Counted from the stretch's first letter, positions 42,662 through 53,003 are shown. The stretch is 64,000 nucleotides of DNA from Moheibacter sp035515075 (GCA_035515075.1 DATJBZ010000028.1:1-64000), one strand, 5' to 3'. Numbers and translations: made by a program. The notes: generated by a model not told the origin, from the letters alone.

Positions 42662-45451
42662 TTAATCCAAAACCATGAAGCGACTGTTTCTCCCTTTTTT
42701 CTTGCCGCCAAATTGATCCAACTTAAAGCCCAATGAAAACATCACATAGCGTTTCAGCACATCATTCTGCACATCGGTAATTGCGGTTGCTGAAATCGAT
42801 CGGGAATCGCCCGTATTTTGTCCCAAAATGTCATAAACCTTGACTTTGAAAGTCAATTGGTCTTTGTAGAAATTGTACGCTAAACTCGTATTCCACAAGA
42901 AGAAATCTTTGTTGAAACCATCTGCAATGTTGGAATTGTAGGTATAACTGAAATCATTACCCAACACAAAGTTTTTGGGCCAATAATTGGTCGTGGCAAT
43001 TTTGAAAACATGTTGGAGGTTTTGGCGTTGATCGATCTGGAAATTGCGGTAATCCGTCCATTGATACGACAAACTGTAACTTGGATTGATCATGACGACT
43101 TTGTCAATGTCCCAATTGAAATTTAATCTCGGACGCAACGCATAATTTTTCGCATCGTATTTTTCGCCATCGATGAATCCTTGGTTAAATCCATGGTTGA
43201 AATTCAATCCCAATCCGACTCTAAATTTGTGCGCGCCGCTGGTGAAGGATTTGCTAAAATTTCCACCACTCCACAGATAATAATTTCCTTCTACATTTTC
43301 GTAAGTGACCAAGCTTTTGTAGTTTTCATCAGTAGTTCGACTAGAAACCACGCTTCGGTCAGAATAATTTCCGCCCATGTAAACGTTGAGATTGGTTTTG
43401 GATTGCATGTTGTAACTGTAAAATCCAAGATTGACACTGTGTTCTCTGATGGATTTCAAATCGGGATTTCCGACAAAAGTCGTCAAAGGATTGGCCAAAT
43501 TCTCGATGGGCAACAATTGCTCAGCCGTCGCGAAATGATTGCGCAAATCATAGTTTACATAGATGTTGCCAGATTTTGAGACTTTGAAATAGGCATTCAA
43601 ATTCAAAGAAGGCGTTGTTTTTTCTTGGGTCAATTGATAATTCTGAAACAAATAATTTCCGTGGTTTTCTTGGCGCAGGAAGTTGGCGCCGAGATATGTA
43701 CTGAAATGAAAATTCTTTTTCTGAATTCGCATATAGGCGTAAGGTTTTAAATTGCTAAAATCTGAAGCAATGTCCGAAGAAATCAATTCGTTTTTCAGGG
43801 CATAATTTCCAGTGATTTCATCAAAATCCCACGTATTGCGCAGTTGTTTGTTTTCTTCTATTTCGTATTCGGTCCCCACACCAAAAAACAAGGAGTCGGT
43901 CAAAGCCATTTCATATTCCAACTCGAAATTGTATTTGTCTTTCGTGGTTCTTCCGCGGATGAGCTGGTTTCTGACGTCATCAGGATCTTGGTTTTGATAG
44001 AATTGTGTGGTTGAAATTTGCAATTCGTCTGAGGTGTTTTTTAGGTTTTCATTTGAAAAGTCCAAACTCAACTGTGTTTTGTTTTGAAACTTCTTGAAAT
44101 AAGAAATGCTGTTGGAAAATTGTTGATCCAAGGTCTCTTTATTGGTTGTTCCTTGGCTTTCGTTCAGCAAATCGCCCAATTCATTTTCCGAAAATTTATC
44201 GAAATCATCTTGGTACAAGGTTTTGTTGTAACTGTATTTTGGTTCCAACCAAATCGTGCTGGTCGAATCGATTTTGTATTGAATGCTGTTGCTGAAATTG
44301 TGGTTGTAGGTCCGATTTCTAGTGGTCGAACGCGATTCGGTGGTATAAATATTTTGGGGCAATAAATTCTCTTGGCGTGTATAATTGTTGTTGTTGGTTT
44401 CGGTTTGGGTATAGAAATAATTGCTGTTCAATTCCAGGTCTTTTGAAAAAGTGTTGGAATACGTCAAGCCGCCCAAATGCGATTGGGTGATGCCTCTTCC
44501 ACCGCCAAAGCGCATGCCGTTGATGCCAAAGGAACCATCTGAACTGCTGAACATTGAGCGACTTCTTGAACTGCCCATGTTGTCAAAAATTTCATTCATC
44601 GAAAAGCCCACCGAATTGATGTTATTGGACGAGCCCAAAATGCTTAATTTCGCATTTCCTTTGAAATAATTCAACATCAAACTCGATTCATAGCGGTCCT
44701 CTGTACCGTATCCGCCCATGGCTTTGAGCATAATTCCTTTGTTTTTATCTTCATCAATCGTCAAGTTGATCGACGCATTGTTGGAGCTTGAAGCGCGACC
44801 GGTCAATTCTTCTTTTTTGGTTTTGGTATCGGTAATTTGCACTTTTTTGATGAGGTCTGCAGGCAAATTTTCCAAAGCAATTTTTCCATCCTTGTCAAAA
44901 AACGGCTTGCCATTGACCAAAATTTGGTTGACTTCTTTTCCATTGACGGTGATTTTTCCATCTTCGTCGATTTCTACGCCTGGCAATTCTTTCAATAAAC
45001 TTTCCACATTGGCATCAGGACGGACTTTGAACGAAGCTGCATTGAATTCCAAAGTATCGGTTTTTACGCGGATCGGCGGCGCGCCAGAAATGACAATGCC
45101 TTCCAAATTGACGGTTTCTCTCAATCGGATTTTGCCCAAATCGATGTCTTCGGTCAATTGGTCAAAATCTTGGCGGTATTCTCCCGCAAAATCATCTGAA
45201 ACCGAAAAAAACACAGCTTCGTCAATTCTTTTGACGGCTAATTTGAATTGACCGTCTTTTCCAGTCAACGAATAATCGACCAAAGTAGAATCTTTTTTCA
45301 ATGACAGATAAACTGTGGCGGATTCGATCGGTGTTTCAGTCATTTCATCGATGGCTTCCCCTGAAATATGAATTGTTTTTTGTGCTTTTACAATGGAAAA
45401 GCTAAAAAATAAAAGAGCAAAAAGTAAGAACTTAGATTTTTGGTTGATCAT
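42662..45451 (-). CDS. TonB-receptor-like outer-membrane protein with carboxypeptidase-regulatory and plug domains (OMP_b-brl_3)
   Basis: 929 residues: signal peptide (ends VKAQ), a CarboxypepD_reg-like beta-sandwich (about 28-105), a plug-like domain (DANVESLLKELPGVEIDEDG, VNQILVNGKPFFDKDGK) and a large barrel (about 230-929, many DLRNHF/YSLSYQW-type strands). This family is common in Bacteroidetes, and the substrate is not predictable. Unlike SusC it lacks an obvious SusD partner; two small barrels follow instead. Confidence 0.85.
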   Translation of the reverse strand: MINQKSKFLLFALLFFSFSIVKAQKTIHISGEAIDEMTETPIESATVYLSLKKDSTLVDYSLTGKDGQFKLAVKRIDEAVFFSVSDDFAGEYRQDFDQLTEDIDLGKIRLRETVNLEGIVISGAPPIRVKTDTLEFNAASFKVRPDANVESLLKELPGVEIDEDGKITVNGKEVNQILVNGKPFFDKDGKIALENLPADLIKKVQITDTKTKKEELTGRASSSNNASINLTIDEDKNKGIMLKAMGGYGTEDRYESSLMLNYFKGNAKLSILGSSNNINSVGFSMNEIFDNMGSSRSRSMFSSSDGSFGINGMRFGGGRGITQSHLGGLTYSNTFSKDLELNSNYFYTQTETNNNNYTRQENLLPQNIYTTESRSTTRNRTYNHNFSNSIQYKIDSTSTIWLEPKYSYNKTLYQDDFDKFSENELGDLLNESQGTTNKETLDQQFSNSISYFKKFQNKTQLSLDFSNENLKNTSDELQISTTQFYQNQDPDDVRNQLIRGRTTKDKYNFELEYEMALTDSLFFGVGTEYEIEENKQLRNTWDFDEITGNYALKNELISSDIASDFSNLKPYAYMRIQKKNFHFSTYLGANFLRQENHGNYLFQNYQLTQEKTTPSLNLNAYFKVSKSGNIYVNYDLRNHFATAEQLLPIENLANPLTTFVGNPDLKSIREHSVNLGFYSYNMQSKTNLNVYMGGNYSDRSVVSSRTTDENYKSLVTYENVEGNYYLWSGGNFSKSFTSGAHKFRVGLGLNFNHGFNQGFIDGEKYDAKNYALRPRLNFNWDIDKVVMINPSYSLSYQWTDYRNFQIDQRQNLQHVFKIATTNYWPKNFVLGNDFSYTYNSNIADGFNKDFFLWNTSLAYNFYKDQLTFKVKVYDILGQNTGDSRSISATAITDVQNDVLKRYVMFSLGFKLDQFGGKKKGRNSRFMVLD

Positions 45452-45530
45452 GGATTCAGTTTAGGATTAAGAACGCCAAATATAAACAAATAGTTTAAGG
45501 GCGATTGTTTATTCTAAAATGAGCTTGTTT

Positions 45531-46643
45531 TCAGCGAATTAAATCTTCCAAAATTAATTCTGCAGTTCGTTTTGAGGCGCCACTGCCCCCCAATTTTTCT
45601 CTTAACAATTGATAATTTTGAAGGATTGTTTCTCTTTTGGGCGAGTGTAATATTTGGTTCAATTCAAATTTCAGATTTTCTGTCGTTAATTCTTTTTGGA
45701 TCAACTCTTTGACGACTTCTTTTTTCATGATCAAATTGACCAAAGAAATGTAATCGATGAATTTGACCAAACGTTTGCCAATTTCATAAGAAATCCAATT
45801 GCCTTTGTAGCAAACCACTTCAGGCGTATTGAGCAAAGCGGTTTCCAAAGTTGCTGTACCTGAAGTGACGAGTGCAGCATCTGAAGCGCGGATCAGATCA
45901 TAGGTTTTTCCAAAGACCATTTTCAGGTCTTTCCCACCGATGGATTGATAAAAAGCTTTGTCTTGTGAAGGCGCTGCGGCAATGACGAATTGATAATCTG
46001 GAAAAAACTTCGCTACAGATAACATGATCGGTAATTTCACCTTGATTTCTTGTTTTCGACTGCCTGGTAAGAGTGCGATGATTTTCCGTTCGTCTAAATC
46101 ATTGGTTTTTTTGAAAGTTTCAATATTCATTTCTTTCAATTTTGCCAATTCATCCAACAAAGGATGTCCGACGAAATCAACCTCATAATTGTATTTTGCA
46201 TAAAAATCTTTTTCAAAAGGTAGAATGACAAACATGCGGTCGACGAATTGTTGGATGGTTTTTACGCGTCCAGTTTTCCATGCCCAAATTTGTGGTGAAA
46301 TATAATAATAGACTTTGATGTTCAGTTTTTTGACAAATTCAGCGATGCGCAAATTGAAACCCGGATAATCGATGAGAATCACGGCGTCAGGTTGCCAAGC
46401 TTCGATGTCTTTTTTACAATAAGAAATATTGCCCAAAATCGTGCGCAAATTCATCAAAACTTCAGCAAAGCCCATGAAGGCCAAATCACGGTAATGTTTG
46501 ACCAAAGTTCCGCCTTGGTGTTGCATCAAATCTCCTCCCCAAAAACGGAATTCAGCTTGTGGATCTTGTTCTTTTAATTCTTTCATCAGGTTGGATCCAT
46601 GGAGATCGCCCGAAGCTTCGCCTGCTATGATGTAGTATTTCAC
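45531..46643 (-). CDS. lpxB: Lipid-A-disaccharide synthase
   Basis: The 370-residue GT19 enzyme joins UDP-2,3-diacylglucosamine to lipid X in the cytoplasm. Motifs: YYIIAGEASGDLHGSNLMKE at the N-terminus, GFAEVL, ILIDYPGFNLRIAE, YYISPQIWAWKTGR, LPFEKDFY, ALLPGSRKQEI and VTSGTATLETALLNTPEVV. It is divergent from the DUF2480 gene. Confidence 0.95.
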   Translation of the reverse strand: MKYYIIAGEASGDLHGSNLMKELKEQDPQAEFRFWGGDLMQHQGGTLVKHYRDLAFMGFAEVLMNLRTILGNISYCKKDIEAWQPDAVILIDYPGFNLRIAEFVKKLNIKVYYYISPQIWAWKTGRVKTIQQFVDRMFVILPFEKDFYAKYNYEVDFVGHPLLDELAKLKEMNIETFKKTNDLDERKIIALLPGSRKQEIKVKLPIMLSVAKFFPDYQFVIAAAPSQDKAFYQSIGGKDLKMVFGKTYDLIRASDAALVTSGTATLETALLNTPEVVCYKGNWISYEIGKRLVKFIDYISLVNLIMKKEVVKELIQKELTTENLKFELNQILHSPKRETILQNYQLLREKLGGSGASKRTAELILEDLIR

Positions 46644-46690
46644 TTTAAGTTTGTAACTTTACAATGTTCAAACAAAGATAGAGATTTGTG

Positions 46691-47194
46691 ATGGAAGAAA
46701 TTGTAAACAGAGTAGCGAAAAGTCCACTGATCACTTTGGATTTAGAGGAATTTTACCCGAAGGGAGAAAGAATGATTTTTGACTTGAAGGATTATTTGTA
46801 CGAAGGGTTCGTATTGAGAGAAAAGGATTTCAGAGAAAAATTGGCAGCACACAATTGGGATCAATACAAAGATGCGTATGTGGCGATGAATTGTTCGACG
46901 GATGCGATTTTGCCTTCTTGGGCATTTTTGTTGGTGGCGACTTATTTGCAACCACAGGTGAAAAAGATGGTGCAAGGGAATTTGGTGGATTTGGAAACTG
47001 CGATTTTCCAGGATTTGATTGCCAATTTGGATGTTTCGGTCTATGAAAACAAGAAAATCATTGTGAAAGGCTGCAGCAAGAAACCCATTCCTGGTACGGC
47101 TTATGTGCAGTTGATTGAGAAAATTCAACCGCATGTTCAGTCGTTGATGTTTGGTGAGGCGTGCAGTACGGTGCCTTTGTTGAAAAAGAAATAG
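46691..47194 (+). CDS. DUF2480 family protein
   Basis: 167 residues beginning MEEIVNRVAKSPLITLDLEE and containing WDQYKDAYVAMNCSTDAILP, NLDVSVYENKKIIVKGCSKK and MFGEACSTVPL. This matches the Bacteroidetes-only DUF2480 family closely. Function is unknown; conserved Cys (NCST, GCSK, ACST) may bind a metal. A GTG three bases upstream could also start it, but the ATG is preferred. It is convergent with trxA across a strong terminator. Confidence 0.85.
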   Translation: MEEIVNRVAKSPLITLDLEEFYPKGERMIFDLKDYLYEGFVLREKDFREKLAAHNWDQYKDAYVAMNCSTDAILPSWAFLLVATYLQPQVKKMVQGNLVDLETAIFQDLIANLDVSVYENKKIIVKGCSKKPIPGTAYVQLIEKIQPHVQSLMFGEACSTVPLLKKK

Positions 47195-47210
47195 GGAATT
47201 GGAACCATAA

Positions 47211-47246
47211 AAAAAAGCTGTTTCAACACGTTGAAACAGCTTTTTT
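47211..47246. terminator. Bidirectional intrinsic terminator
   Basis: AAAAAAGCTGTTTCAA (47211-47226) and its exact complement (47231-47246) form a 16-base stem with loop CACG between the convergent DUF2480 and trxA genes. Confidence 0.93.
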
Positions 47247-47260
47247 TGTTTTAAAATCAA

Positions 47261-47578
47261 TTACATGATTGCTTTCAATTTTTCTTCCAATTGTGCTTTT
47301 GGAACCACACCTACAACTTTGTCAACGACTTCTCCGTCTTTGAAGAATAAAATTGTTGGGATATTTCTAATGCCATAATCAGCCGCCACTTGTTGGTTGT
47401 TGTCCACATCCACTTTCGCGATGACTGCTTGACCTTCGTATTCTTTTGCTAACTCTTCTACTGTAGGACCTACCATTCGACAAGGACCACACCAAGTTGC
47501 CCAAAAATCTACCATTGCTGGTTTTCCTGATTTGATCACATCATTTTCAAAAGACGCATCCGTTACTTCAAGTGCCAT
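47261..47578 (-). CDS. trxA: Thioredoxin
   Basis: 105 residues with the canonical WCGPC active site (29-33), the buried Asp 24, the cis-Pro segment IRNIPTILFF and a GVVPKAQLEEKL helix. It is a cytoplasmic disulfide reductant. The length is standard. Confidence 0.95.
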   Translation of the reverse strand: MALEVTDASFENDVIKSGKPAMVDFWATWCGPCRMVGPTVEELAKEYEGQAVIAKVDVDNNQQVAADYGIRNIPTILFFKDGEVVDKVVGVVPKAQLEEKLKAIM

Positions 47579-47673
47579 TTTTCTGTATTTATATAATTAA
47601 ACGATTCAAAAGTAAGCCAAATTAAATTAAATTCATGGGTAACTGAATAGCTTTTATCAATTCCCTCATAAAT

Positions 47674-50600
47674 TTAATTCAATGAAACATCGAATTGCTC
47701 AAAATTCCGCAGCGATTGAATCAATTCTTTGTTAATTTCAATTTTTAAAGAAAGTGCCTGCATTTTCAACAATGTTTTGGTGGCTTCATCTTTGACGATG
47801 AAGGTCACTTTTTTGTCGCCTTTGTGTTCGTTCAACACAGCTGACAATTCTGCATACAATGCTTCGGTCAAATCATCAATGCCCATCGTGATAACGACCA
47901 TTTTCACGTTGTCTTCTATCACTTCACTCAACAATTGCATGCGGGAAATGTTGACGTAAATTCTACCGCCTGCAGGATTACCGTCTTTGTCGCGCCATTT
48001 TTTTTCAACGATAGAAACGCGGACGCCGACCATCATATTGGGTTGCAAGAAATGTTTGAAGCGTAAATAATCTTCTCCAAACAAGCGAAATTCATATTGG
48101 TCCGTATAATCTTCCAAAGTGAAAAAGCCGAATTCTTTGCCATCTTTGTTGGACACTCTGTGTTGTGCATCGATGATGATGCCCGCCACGGTAACGTCTT
48201 TGCCAGCCAGTTCTTTTTCCTTTTCTTTCAAGTTTTTGAGCGTACAGCCTTGGTAATATTTCAATTCATCTTTGAAATCATCCAGCGGATGCGACGAAAT
48301 GTAAATGCCGACGACTTCTTTTTCTCTGTTGAGTTTTTGAATGGAAGACCAAGGTTCACAATTGGGCAAATGCGGTCGCATGATTTCGATTTCATCGGGC
48401 ATCTCACCAAACAAAGAGCCTTGCGCATTTTTTTTAGACAACTGATAAGCAGCACCATAGCGGATCAATTTTTCCAAATTGGTCGAGCCATCTTCTTCGT
48501 ACAGAAATTGTGCGCGGTGGACTTCAAATGCGTCAAAAGCACCTGCCATCGCCAAGTTTTCGATGGTTCTTTTGTTGGCTTGTTGCAAATCAACTCTTTG
48601 GATAAAATCAAAAATAGTTGAGAAAGGGCCATTCTCGGCTCTTTCTTTCAAAATGGAATCCACCGCATTGCTTCCCACGCCTTTGATTGCGCCCATTCCA
48701 AATCGAATGGCGCCTTCTTCATTGACCGCGAACGAATAAGCACTTTCGTTGACATCGGGGCCCAAAACGGGAATATTGATCGAGCGACATTCTTCCATAA
48801 AAGTCGTGACCAATTTGATTTGGTTCATGTTGTTGCTCAAAACCGCCGCCATGAATTCTGCTGGATAATGTGCTTTCAAATAACCAGTGTGGTAAGCAAT
48901 CAGCGCATAGCAAGTTGAGTGGGATTTGTTGAATGCATAGGAAGCAAAGTATTCCCAATCCGTCCAAATTTTCTCTAATTTATCGACAGGATGGTTGTTG
49001 GCTTGGCCACCTTCCAAGAATTTGGGTTTCATTTCTGCCAGCACATCGATCATTTTTTTTCCCATGGCTTTTCGCAATTGATCGGCTTCACCTTTGGTAA
49101 AGTCGGCCAACTTTTGAGACAATAGCATTACCTGTTCTTGGTAAACGGTAATCCCATAGGTTTCTGCCAAGTGCTCTTCCATTTCTGGTAAATCGTATTG
49201 AATGGCTTCGCGGCCATGTTTTCGGTCAATGAAATTCGGAATATACTGAAGTGGACCTGGTCGGTACAATGCGTTCATCGCAATCAAATCATCGAACTTA
49301 TCGGGTTTCAATTCTCTCAAATGTTTTTGCATGCCCGGCGATTCATATTGGAACACGCCAACGGTTTCCGCTCTTTGAAACAATGCATAAGTGAGCTCGT
49401 CGTCCAAAGGCAAATCATCGACATTGATTTTTATGCCATGGTTTTTTTCAATCAATTCAATGGCATCTGTAATGATGGTCAAGGTGCGCAAGCCCAAGAA
49501 GTCCATCTTTAGCAAGCCTGCATTTTCCACCACTGAGTTATCGTATTGAGTAATTAGAAGGTCAGCATCTTTGGCAACGGCAACGGGTACCATCTCGCGG
49601 ATGTCTTTTGGGGTAATGATTACACCACAAGGGTGAACGCCAGTATTTCTCAATGAGCCCTCGATTGCTTTGGCTTGTTGCAAGGTCTTTCCTTCCAAAT
49701 TTTCTTGGGTCAGAATGTTTTTTAAATCCATGGAGTCATTGAATTCGTCTGTTCCCAGTGCGGATTTCAATGCTTTTTCATCCATGTTGAACAATTTGTT
49801 CAATTTCAAGTGCGTTTTTTTGGCAATTCGATCAGAGTCGGGCAAAGGCAAATCCAGTACGCGGCCTGTGTCTCGGATCGCGGATTTTCCTGCCATGGTT
49901 CCATAGGTGATGATTTGTGCGACTTGGTTTTTTCCGTATTTGTCGACCACCCATTGGATGATTTTGTCTCGTCCGCGGTCATCGAAATCAATATCAATAT
50001 CCGGTAAGGAAACCCGGTCAGGATTTAGAAAACGCTCAAAAAGCAAATTGTATTGAATGGGATCGACGTTGGTAATTCCGACGCAATATGCGACTGCTGA
50101 ACCCGCTGCGGAGCCTCTTCCTGGTCCCACCGAAACGCCCATTTTTCTAGCTTGTGAAGTAAAATCTTGTACAATTAAGAAATAACCAGGATACCCCGTT
50201 CGCTCGATGGTATCCAACTCAAAATCCAAACGTTCTTTGATTTCGGGTGTGATTTCTCCATATCTTTTGACAGCGCCTTCGTAAGTAATGTGACGCAAAT
50301 AAGCCATTTCACCTCGCGTACCATTGTCAATTTCATCTTTTTCAGATCTAAATTCATCAGGAATATCAAATTTAGGAAGCAAGACATCGCTGGCCAATTG
50401 ATAGCCTTCAAATTTCTCTAAAAAAGGAGATAAGTTTTCAATGGCTTCGGGCAAATCATGAAAGAGCGAACGCATTTGGTCTTGTGATTTGAAATAAAAT
50501 TCATCATTCGGAAAGCCAAAACGCGTGCCTCGTCCACGACCAATCGGTGTGTCTTTTTTCTCTCCATCTCTTACACACAACAAAATATCATGGGATTCAG

Positions 50601-52005
50601 CGTCTTCTTTTTTGATGTAAAAAGTATTGTTTTGTGCCAAAACTTTCACGCCATATTGTCTGGCAAAACGCAACAAAACCTCGTTGACGTGGTCTTCTTC
50701 GGGTAAATTGTGGCGAATCAATTCCACATAAAAATCATCGCCAAATACCTCATGCCACCAAACAAAAGCGTCTTCTGCTTGTTTTTCACCGACATTCAAA
50801 ATTAGATTGGGAATTTCTCCTGTCAAACTTCCTGTCAGGGCGATTAAATTTTCTTTGTATTCTTGGATGACTTCTTTGCCAACGCGTGGATAACCCGCGT
50901 AATAGCCTTCGGTATAACCAATCGATGAAATTTTGGATAAATTTTTGAATCCCGCTTTGTTTTTGGCAAGCAACAATTGGGTAAATCGACGGTCTGGATT
51001 GTCTTTGGTAAATTTATTTTGTTGGTAATGTTCCGAAACATACAATTCGCAACCAATGATGGGAATGATCGGTGTTTCTAATTTTGCATTGGCCGAATTG
51101 ATGGCTTGAATGAATTTAAAAGCACCCATCAAATTGCCCATATCGGTCATACCGACTGCAGGCATTTTTTCTTCGACTGCTTGATTGACTAAAGCTGTGA
51201 CTGAAGTGGTCGCGGTTAAAATTGAAAAAGAAGTATGGTTGTGAAAGTGAAAATAAGTGGCGTCAGTTGTGGCCTTTGCTTTTTCATTAAAAGTATTGCT
51301 TCCTGCATCAAAAGCTTCTTGAAATTCTTTGACTTGTTGGTCAATTTTTATGTCAAAAGATTGAATGACACTCGGATTGTATTCTTTGAAAGCACGAATT
51401 TCTTCATCATTCAATAATATATCCTCTTTTGGAATGACATCCAAACGAATCAATTCCATGAAAGACCTGGCAGTTGCGTTCACGTCGGCAGCAGCATTGT
51501 GTGCTTCATCAAAGCTTTTTCCAAACAACACCTTGTGCAATTCGCTCAAAGTAGGTGATTTGAAACGCCCACCTCTTCCACCAGGCAAAGCACAATATTG
51601 GGTGGACGAAAGCATCGTATCGGCAATCGGTAAGTCAATTTCACGGTAATCCAATCCTTGTCGGACGAACTCTGCGCCCAAAATACCTTGGTCAAAACTC
51701 AGGTTGTGTCCAGACAAAACCGATGTTTTTTTCAAAACTTTTCGGAATGCTTCCAAAATAATTGCCAAATCAACTCCTTCTGCTTTGGCTTTTTCTGTGG
51801 TAATTCCGTGAATTTGTGCCGCATTAAAAGGAATGTCATAGCCATCGGGCTGAACGATAAAGCTGTCGTTTTCGATGAGCTTTCCTGTTTTGTCATGCAA
51901 TTGCCAGGCAATCTGGACCATTCTTGGCCAGTTGTCCGTATCGGTTGGTGGTGCATTGAAATCCTTTGGAAGTCCTGTGGTTTCGGTATCGTATATTAGA
52001 AACAT
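47674..52005 (-). CDS. dnaE: DNA polymerase III alpha subunit with built-in N-terminal DnaQ-like exonuclease
   Basis: 1443 residues. Residues 1-200 are a DEDDh exonuclease: YDTETTGLP (Asp 6, Glu 8), HGITTEKA, SGHNLSFDQGILG, SSTQYC and the late DEAHNAAADVNATARSF. A PHP domain follows from about 250 (FHFHNHTSFS, GMTDMGNL). The DnaE palm has PGRGSAAGSAVAYC and PDIDIDFDDRGRD; then come fingers (ALYRPGPLQ...FIDRKHG), HhH (GMGAIKGVG) and an OB fold near 1270-1340. Replicative synthesis and proofreading are thus on one chain, as seen in some Bacteroidetes, in contrast to separate DnaE and DnaQ. Confidence 0.94.
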   Translation of the reverse strand: MFLIYDTETTGLPKDFNAPPTDTDNWPRMVQIAWQLHDKTGKLIENDSFIVQPDGYDIPFNAAQIHGITTEKAKAEGVDLAIILEAFRKVLKKTSVLSGHNLSFDQGILGAEFVRQGLDYREIDLPIADTMLSSTQYCALPGGRGGRFKSPTLSELHKVLFGKSFDEAHNAAADVNATARSFMELIRLDVIPKEDILLNDEEIRAFKEYNPSVIQSFDIKIDQQVKEFQEAFDAGSNTFNEKAKATTDATYFHFHNHTSFSILTATTSVTALVNQAVEEKMPAVGMTDMGNLMGAFKFIQAINSANAKLETPIIPIIGCELYVSEHYQQNKFTKDNPDRRFTQLLLAKNKAGFKNLSKISSIGYTEGYYAGYPRVGKEVIQEYKENLIALTGSLTGEIPNLILNVGEKQAEDAFVWWHEVFGDDFYVELIRHNLPEEDHVNEVLLRFARQYGVKVLAQNNTFYIKKEDAESHDILLCVRDGEKKDTPIGRGRGTRFGFPNDEFYFKSQDQMRSLFHDLPEAIENLSPFLEKFEGYQLASDVLLPKFDIPDEFRSEKDEIDNGTRGEMAYLRHITYEGAVKRYGEITPEIKERLDFELDTIERTGYPGYFLIVQDFTSQARKMGVSVGPGRGSAAGSAVAYCVGITNVDPIQYNLLFERFLNPDRVSLPDIDIDFDDRGRDKIIQWVVDKYGKNQVAQIITYGTMAGKSAIRDTGRVLDLPLPDSDRIAKKTHLKLNKLFNMDEKALKSALGTDEFNDSMDLKNILTQENLEGKTLQQAKAIEGSLRNTGVHPCGVIITPKDIREMVPVAVAKDADLLITQYDNSVVENAGLLKMDFLGLRTLTIITDAIELIEKNHGIKINVDDLPLDDELTYALFQRAETVGVFQYESPGMQKHLRELKPDKFDDLIAMNALYRPGPLQYIPNFIDRKHGREAIQYDLPEMEEHLAETYGITVYQEQVMLLSQKLADFTKGEADQLRKAMGKKMIDVLAEMKPKFLEGGQANNHPVDKLEKIWTDWEYFASYAFNKSHSTCYALIAYHTGYLKAHYPAEFMAAVLSNNMNQIKLVTTFMEECRSINIPVLGPDVNESAYSFAVNEEGAIRFGMGAIKGVGSNAVDSILKERAENGPFSTIFDFIQRVDLQQANKRTIENLAMAGAFDAFEVHRAQFLYEEDGSTNLEKLIRYGAAYQLSKKNAQGSLFGEMPDEIEIMRPHLPNCEPWSSIQKLNREKEVVGIYISSHPLDDFKDELKYYQGCTLKNLKEKEKELAGKDVTVAGIIIDAQHRVSNKDGKEFGFFTLEDYTDQYEFRLFGEDYLRFKHFLQPNMMVGVRVSIVEKKWRDKDGNPAGGRIYVNISRMQLLSEVIEDNVKMVVITMGIDDLTEALYAELSAVLNEHKGDKKVTFIVKDEATKTLLKMQALSLKIEINKELIQSLRNFEQFDVSLN

Positions 52006-52163
52006 AAATGATTTTCTTTGGAAATGAATTTTGAAAGCTGAAAGTTACAAAATTCATCGCTCAAGAGGAAAATGACTTATGAACAATCAAGAGTTTATGG
52101 ATTCAACTTGTTGATTAGCAAAAAGTTGAAATAGGTAAAATCATCGATTCAGTATCAATCAGT

Positions 52164-52844
52164 TCAAGCGTCAGTTTGGCCTTCAACGACCAATACCATT
52201 TCGCCTTTTAGATTTCTTTCACTTGAAATTTGGTGCAATTCAGCCAAAGTGCCTCTCAGGGTTTCTTCAAACTTCTTGGAGATTTCCCGTGATAAACTGG
52301 CTTTGCGTTCTTCGCCAAAGTAATTGGCCAAATCTTGTAAGGTTTTGGTGATTTTATGGGGAGATTCATAAAAAATCAAGGTTCTTTTTTCTTCTTTCAG
52401 TTCGTTCAATTTGGTTTGTCGTCCTTTTTTCACGGGAAGAAATCCGATGAACGTAAATTCGTTGGAAATCAATCCTGAAACGGTCAAGGCAGGGACAAAG
52501 GCGGTCGCACCAGGCAAAGCAATGAGGTTGATTCCGTTTTCGACACAAGCACGTGCCAACAAATAACCTGGGTCTGAAATGCCGGGAGAACCAGCATCGC
52601 TGATCAATGCAAGGTTTTTGCCTGATTTCAATTGGGCGATGATTTCCTCCGTCACATGGTGTTCGTTGTGCGCATGGTAGCTTCGCATCGGTGTGGAGAT
52701 CTCGAAATGTTTCAACAAGATGCCGCTGTTTCGGGTGTCTTCTGCCAAAATGAGATCGACTGATTTCAAGGTGTCAACGGCTCGAAAAGTCATGTCGTTT
52801 AAATTGCCGATGGGCGTTGGAACCAAAAAAATTGTACCAGACAT
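52164..52844 (-). CDS. rsmI: 16S rRNA 2'-O-ribose C1402 methyltransferase
   Basis: 226 residues of the tetrapyrrole-methylase fold: FLVPTPIGNLNDMTFRAVDT, LAEDTRNSGILLKHF, LISDAGSPGISDPGYLLAR, ALPGATAFVPAL, FIGFLPVKKGR and REISKKFEETLRGTLAEL, a full set of RsmI motifs. It modifies the decoding-site C1402. It is monocistronic, 158 bases upstream of dnaE on the same strand. Confidence 0.94.
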   Translation of the reverse strand: MSGTIFLVPTPIGNLNDMTFRAVDTLKSVDLILAEDTRNSGILLKHFEISTPMRSYHAHNEHHVTEEIIAQLKSGKNLALISDAGSPGISDPGYLLARACVENGINLIALPGATAFVPALTVSGLISNEFTFIGFLPVKKGRQTKLNELKEEKRTLIFYESPHKITKTLQDLANYFGEERKASLSREISKKFEETLRGTLAELHQISSERNLKGEMVLVVEGQTDA

Positions 52845-52940
52845 AATGTTGAAATTAGGTGCAAAGTTAGAATTTAATCCAAAAGGAAAGAAAATAAAGT
52901 TTCAAGTGTTTTTGTCATTTAATTGTTAAGGCGAATTGTC

Positions 52941-52948
52941 TATATTTG
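52941..52948 (+). promoter_or_regulatory. -7 box (TATATTTG) of the tryptophanase gene
   Basis: This is an exact TAnnTTTG, 123 bases before the tryptophanase ATG, implying a leader of about 115 bases. Confidence 0.55.
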
Positions 52949-52958
52949 TGGTCATTGA

Positions 52959-53003
52959 ATGGTTTTTTTTAGAATTTTAATCATTTGGTTGTTAGTGAAT
53001 TGA
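52959..53003 (+). CDS. Candidate 14-residue leader peptide before tryptophanase (TnaC-like by position)
   Basis: ATG at 52959 opens MVFFRILIIWLLVN then TGA (53001-53003), with one Trp codon at position 10, 67 bases before the tryptophanase start. Its position and single Trp recall TnaC, whose translation in the presence of tryptophan induces tnaA in enterobacteria. Unlike TnaC there is no Pro before the stop and no D-N motif, and only about five bases would precede the ATG if the -7 box is right. It could be chance. Confidence 0.3.
   Translation: MVFFRILIIWLLVN

Noticed and set aside
42662..45451. Calling this a SusC-type polysaccharide utilisation locus
   Set aside because: There is no SusD-like lipoprotein, glycosidase or regulator next to it, and the plug/barrel type is OMP_b-brl_3 rather than SusC.
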